Source: Chloroflexales bacterium ZM16-3
Lineage (GTDB): Bacteria > Chloroflexota > Chloroflexia > Chloroflexales > Chloroflexaceae
Length of the DNA stretch: 64,000 bases
Direction: 5' to 3'
NCBI GenBank assembly: GCA_004138175.2
Contig: RYFE02000001.1
Coordinates: 1-64,000 of the forward strand
Shown here: piece by piece, positions 60,760-64,000 of the stretch
How the letters are laid out: each line of letters begins with the position of its first letter
How positions within the stretch are numbered: the first letter of the stretch is position 1
Notes under the pieces: model-generated
The model's database searches: none
Seen by the model: only the letters and a program-made list of their open reading frames with translations
What the model was told of the DNA's origin: nothing
Program-made: the position numbers and the translations under genes

Positions 60760-60768
60760 AGATCTGTG

Positions 60769-61455
60769 ATGTCCCGCTGCCTGATCATCGTCGCCAAGGC
60801 CCCCGTCGCCGGCATATCTAAGACGCGGCTGAGCGCCGGGGTTGGCACCGAGCGCGCCGTCGAGATCTCCCGCTGCTTCCTGGAGGATGCGGTGGCCTTG
60901 TCTCGCCAGATCACAGGTTGCCAGACGGCCTTCTCGTTCTGGCCTGTCGAGTCCGCACCCTATTTCGTCGCGCTACACCCGGCCGCCCTGCTGCTGCCCC
61001 AGCGCGGCGAGAGCTTTGGCGCGAGGCTGCATGACGCCGTCGTGCAGGCTGCTGGCTATGGCTACGATGAGATCGCGCTGCTCGCGGGCGACGCCCCCGG
61101 CCTGTCTGCGCAGATCATTGAGGCTGCCTTCAGCTCTCTGGCCGACTCTCCCGCCGTGATCGGGCCTGCCGAGGATGGCGGCTACTACCTGCTCGGCATG
61201 CGCGAGCCGCAGCCGACACTCTTCCACCCCGGCATCGCCTGGGGCACCCATACGGTGGCCGCGCAAACCTGCGCCGCCGCTGAGGCCGTCGGCCTGGCTA
61301 TGGCCACACTGCCCATGTGGTACGACGTTGACACCGCCGCCGACCTCGCCCGGCTCCACGCCGACCTGCGGGCCAGCCGCGCCCACGCGCCCGCCACCTA
61401 CGCCGCCCTGGAGCGATTGCAGGTTGCAGGTTGCAGGTTGCAGATTGTAGATTGA
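60769..61455 (+). CDS. DUF2064 / TIGR04282-type glycosyltransferase-like protein
   Basis: This 228-residue protein matches the DUF2064 nucleotide-diphospho-sugar transferase-like family: IIVAKAPVAGISKTRLS at the start, QRGESFGARLHDAV, LLAGDAPGLSAQIIEAAF, GPAEDGGYYLLGM and MWYDVDTAADLARL. Some members act in arsenosugar or related glycolipid pathways; the role here is unknown. ATG at 60769 has AGGAG 7 nt upstream. The last 12 residues (LQVAGCRLQIVD) and the stop come from a heptamer repeat. Confidence 0.82.
   Translation: MSRCLIIVAKAPVAGISKTRLSAGVGTERAVEISRCFLEDAVALSRQITGCQTAFSFWPVESAPYFVALHPAALLLPQRGESFGARLHDAVVQAAGYGYDEIALLAGDAPGLSAQIIEAAFSSLADSPAVIGPAEDGGYYLLGMREPQPTLFHPGIAWGTHTVAAQTCAAAEAVGLAMATLPMWYDVDTAADLARLHADLRASRAHAPATYAALERLQVAGCRLQIVD
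61416..61454. repeat. TTGCAGG heptamers forming the 3' end of a gene
   Basis: Five tandem units (TTGCAGG to TTGTAGA) run from inside the DUF2064 gene into its TGA stop. Only one arm is present. Confidence 0.88.
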
Positions 61456-61486
61456 ACACAGCAATCCTGATTCTTCCGGCGTGCGG

Positions 61487-61515
61487 GTAGAGACGCCCCG
61501 GCGGGGCGTCTCTAC
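61487..61515. terminator. Hairpin between convergent genes
   Basis: Perfect 14-bp arms starting GTAGAGACGCCCCG with a single central base. It lies between the DUF2064 gene (ends 61455) and the UspA gene (3' end 61540). Family resemblance to 66-100. Confidence 0.7.
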
Positions 61516-61539
61516 GGCATTGCAATGGGCAATACGCGT

Positions 61540-62487
61540 CTACCCGGCAATTAGCAGCGGCACTGCGCTCGCCTGACTCACCTTCTCGGCCGTGCCGCCG
61601 AGGAAGGCCGGCAGGGCGCCGCCGAGCCCGTGGCGCCCGATCACGATCATGTCAATGTGCTTGCGCGCCGCCTCCTCGACAATCTCCTCGGCCACGTGGC
61701 CGACCGGCACGGTGGTCGTCACATGTTTGCCCACGTGGCGGGTGATCTGTTCGGCGGTGCGGTCGAGGTAGCCGAAGGCCAGCTCGCGCAGCCTCCCGGT
61801 GGCCTCGCTCGCGGTGAGCGTGGCGATTGGAGAATCGACCGGGTCGATCACCTGGGCCAGCAGCATATCGGCATGTGCCGCCCGCGCGAGGCTGGTGGCC
61901 AGGGGCAGCGCCCGCTCCGCCGTGAGCGAGCCGTCGAGCGCCACCATGATCCGCCGCAGCGCCGGTTCAGTCGCCGGGGACTCCCCGGTCTTCGCGCCAC
62001 GGGCCACCAGCACCGGGTGCCCGGTGGCCTGGAGCACCCTGGTGGTGACGCTGCCCAGCGCCCAGCGCAGCAGCCCGCCCTTGCCGTGGGTGGCCATCAC
62101 GATGATGCTGTCGGTGTAGCGGGCGGCGGCGCTCACGATCTGCTCGGCCGGCATGCCGAATGCCACGGCGTAGTCTATGTTTTTGGCGTGCGCCATAATC
62201 GCCTCTGCCTGGTGCTCCAGGTAGGTCTCGGCCTCGGCCTGGAGCGCCTCCTGCATCGCCTCGGCCTGCTCGTCAGGGTCGCCGAGTGTGTCGCCGGCGG
62301 CCCCAAGGAGCACCGCCTCGTGGCGCACCAAGCTCGATACCACTGAGGGCGGGATGACTCGCAGCAGGTGGACGCTGGTTGGCGCTAGGGTGGCCAGCAT
62401 ACGGGCGAGCGGGATCGCCTGCTCGGCCAGGGGTGATCCGTCGAGCGGCACGAGCAGGTTGAGCGACGATAGTGTCTGCGTTGACAT
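61540..62487 (-). CDS. Tandem universal stress protein (UspA x2)
   Basis: This 315-residue protein holds two UspA domains (about 9-163 and 178-315), each starting with a LVPLDGS or MVALDGS strand and ending with the ATP-binding G-x2-G-x9-G-S/T pattern (THGKGGLLRWALGSVT; GRHGLGGALPAFLGGT). Usp proteins bind ATP and help in stress survival. AAGGAG precedes the ATG at good spacing. No partner gene is evident. Confidence 0.92.
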   Translation of the reverse strand: MSTQTLSSLNLLVPLDGSPLAEQAIPLARMLATLAPTSVHLLRVIPPSVVSSLVRHEAVLLGAAGDTLGDPDEQAEAMQEALQAEAETYLEHQAEAIMAHAKNIDYAVAFGMPAEQIVSAAARYTDSIIVMATHGKGGLLRWALGSVTTRVLQATGHPVLVARGAKTGESPATEPALRRIMVALDGSLTAERALPLATSLARAAHADMLLAQVIDPVDSPIATLTASEATGRLRELAFGYLDRTAEQITRHVGKHVTTTVPVGHVAEEIVEEAARKHIDMIVIGRHGLGGALPAFLGGTAEKVSQASAVPLLIAG

Positions 62488-62773
62488 ACCGGTTTCTCCT
62501 TGCTACACATATGATGATCATGAGCGACCTATAGCGCTCTCCAGGTATCTGCCTCTGTCTCCAGGCGCGATCTGCCATGCCCTCTGCCTTGGAAAGGCTA
62601 TCCGGGGCGAGGGTGAGAGCGCCTGGCTGGCCTCGGTGTGAGGCGCGGCAGGATGAGAGAGAGAACGCCCAGTGTGGCCTGAGCATAGCAGGCGGCTCGG
62701 CCATTGTGAGAGAAGAGCTTTACACTTCGGGGGAGCATCTCGTATCTATGCCCGCGCCCGAGTTGATAGCGTC

Positions 62774-64000
62774 TCACCGATCATTGAGCGGCTGAATCTC
62801 TATGCGCCAGAGATCGATCGCGCCGCCATGCGGGCCGTAGAGCCGCAGCTCAAACCTGGCCGAGCGGTCGCTCGCCCTCGGGATAACACAGATAGTGTGG
62901 AGCCGCCGCTGGGCCTCGCTTGCCGGGAGCCCGCCCGCCGCCAGCACAGCGCGCCCGCCCGCCTTGCCGACGAGCGCGCACTCCCAGCCTAGCCGCTCCC
63001 CCGGCGTGTAGTCGAGCGCCACCGCGTAGGCACCCGGCTGGATGGCCCCGCGCGGCCCGGCGGCAACATACCTCTCGCCCCGCCGCAGCTCCAGATCGAC
63101 ACCCAGCACAGCCGGGCGGATCGCGGGCGGCATCTGCCAGGTGGCCCCGACCGCTGTGATGGCGAAGACTCTCCACAGGGCGAGGCATGCCTGGCCCCGC
63201 CGTCGCAGCGCGCAGATGCCCGTGAGCGTCAGGCAGACGATCATGCCGCCGAAGATCCAGTTGGCCGTCGCGCGTGCGGCCACTTCGGGGTCTTGGAACG
63301 ACGGCAGCCAGCGCGCCCGCTGGATTGGCGTGAGGTCGAGGAAGTCGGCGTAGGGGTTGCTGTCCATCCAGCTCGCCGCAGCGTGGGGCGGCGTCGTGTA
63401 GGTGTAGGCATTGGGGATCAGCACCTTGGCGGCGAAGACGCCCTCCAGCATAATCGCCACGGCCAGCGCGGCGGCCGCCAGCGAACCCAGCCCCCTCTGG
63501 CGCAGGTGGCGGATCGCGTAGAGCAGCGGGAAGCACCACAGCAGAGCGACGGCCCAGAAGAACCTGCCGGCGAACGAGGTGCCGCCGTACCAGTTGGTGT
63601 GGGCCGCGCTGGGTAGCAGCACCATCAGGTAGATCGCGCCGCAGGCCAGGGCCAGCCGTCGATCCTCCGCTGCGAAGATCGCTAGCCCGAACACCCCCAG
63701 CAGGAAGGTCGGAGCCTGGAAGAAGATCCCTTGCATGCGATCCAGGTGCAGCCCCACGGCGATCATTGCGACCCTGCCGAGGTCGCCCGTCGCATCTCCA
63801 GGCTGGTACGGCCCGAGGATCGATCCGAAAGCGCGCAGGTTGTACATGCCGAGGGCGGCGACCGAGGCGGCCAGCAGGATGGCGGGGATGGCCGATCTCG
63901 CTGCCCCCCCTCTCCCGCACGTGGGAGAGGGGGCCGGGGGGTGAGGGCGAATCGCCCGCAGTGCGTACAGCAGCGCCAGCAGCGCGGCGGGCGGTAGAAA
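62774..64000 (-). CDS. Membrane protein, glycosyltransferase-39-like (5' end beyond window)
   Basis: The frame is open from the right edge to a stop at 62774, about 408 residues. Hydrophobic helices are seen at about residues 4-18, 35-51, 76-110, 120-140, 155-175 and 250-275, followed by a soluble C-terminal beta-rich domain of about 120 residues. The segment HTNWYGGTSFAGRFFW recalls the N-W-x-G-G-x-S-x-G-x-R motif of large bacterial membrane mannosyltransferase-like proteins. An internal stretch (RPHPPAPSPTCGRGGAA) is encoded by a CCCTCTCCC repeat hairpin. The start lies outside the window and the substrate is unknown. Confidence 0.65.
   Translation of the reverse strand, partial: FLPPAALLALLYALRAIRPHPPAPSPTCGRGGAARSAIPAILLAASVAALGMYNLRAFGSILGPYQPGDATGDLGRVAMIAVGLHLDRMQGIFFQAPTFLLGVFGLAIFAAEDRRLALACGAIYLMVLLPSAAHTNWYGGTSFAGRFFWAVALLWCFPLLYAIRHLRQRGLGSLAAAALAVAIMLEGVFAAKVLIPNAYTYTTPPHAAASWMDSNPYADFLDLTPIQRARWLPSFQDPEVAARATANWIFGGMIVCLTLTGICALRRRGQACLALWRVFAITAVGATWQMPPAIRPAVLGVDLELRRGERYVAAGPRGAIQPGAYAVALDYTPGERLGWECALVGKAGGRAVLAAGGLPASEAQRRLHTICVIPRASDRSARFELRLYGPHGGAIDLWRIEIQPLNDR
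63905..63947. repeat. CCCCCTCTCCC hairpin repeat inside a coding region
   Basis: Perfect 11-bp arms (63906-63916 and 63923-63933) with loop GCACGT, followed by GGCCGGGGGGTGAGGG. It resembles a repeat commonly found between genes in GC-rich bacteria. Here it is read in frame within the membrane protein. Confidence 0.75.

Overview
The window is 64 kb of GC-rich bacterial chromosome. I place it in the phylum Chloroflexota, probably class Chloroflexia (Roseiflexus/Kouleothrix/Herpetosiphon-like). The reasons are the style of the signalling proteins (7TM/GAF, Cache-HAMP-GAF kinases, MalT-like NTPase plus BTAD regulators, cyclase-ATPase-TPR giants), a bacterial cyanophycin synthetase, an NrtR regulator, and intergenic DNA packed with short periodic repeats. 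This is inference from content; no rRNA, tRNA or taxonomic marker was recognised. I see no phage, integrase, transposase gene or CRISPR array.

Layout. 0-0.8 kb: the end of an unknown gene and pgsA. 1.2-12.1 kb: a six-gene signalling cluster, all on +: a 7TM protein ending in a helix-turn-helix, a single-domain receiver, a GAF-GAF-PAS hybrid kinase, a receiver-GGDDF protein, a Cache-HAMP-GAF kinase and a receiver-kinase. 12.2-22.3 kb (-): lytic transglycosylase, nrtR, a SirB1-like protein, glucokinase, ribulose-phosphate epimerase, ribose-5-phosphate isomerase, and a class A penicillin-binding protein with a PASTA-like tail. 22.5-28.1 kb (+): a Ser/Thr kinase with an ectodomain and a MalT/BTAD regulator. 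28.2-30.2 kb: a small conserved protein, leuB and a nested repeat island. 30.2-38.0 kb (-): an NHLP-leader-like peptide gene behind a double-cyclase/ATPase/TPR gene, then cyanophycin synthetase. 38.1-47.4 kb: an anchored beta-helix protein, phoU, nicotinamidase (pncA), an aminotransferase, argS, a HAD phosphatase, a membrane protein and a PAP2 phosphatase. 47.6-52.4 kb: tyrS with an attenuator-like leader, leucyl aminopeptidase, an MBL-fold hydrolase and a ZIP transporter. 52.5-64 kb: lon, marR with a remnant of an ABC exporter, a NifX-like protein with a thioesterase, rtcB, a small coiled-coil protein, malic enzyme, a DUF2064 glycosyltransferase-like protein, a tandem UspA protein and a truncated membrane protein at the right edge.

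Regulation. nrtR and pncA, 25 kb apart, each carry a near-consensus sigma-70 promoter (17-bp spacer) whose -10 box runs into the same operator, TAGTGT-N7-ACACTA. This is direct sequence evidence for an NrtR regulon controlling NAD salvage and its own repressor.

The most unusual structure is the repeat landscape. Many gaps hold tandem 7-nt repeats, often folded into long inverted arms. The heptamer differs from place to place but the design is constant. At least two such elements sit in frame inside one gene (96 bp and 156 bp, both multiples of three). A separate 114-123 bp MITE-like family, with TIRs starting GCAATACCGC and 8-bp target duplications, is inserted inside heptamer palindromes at two places.
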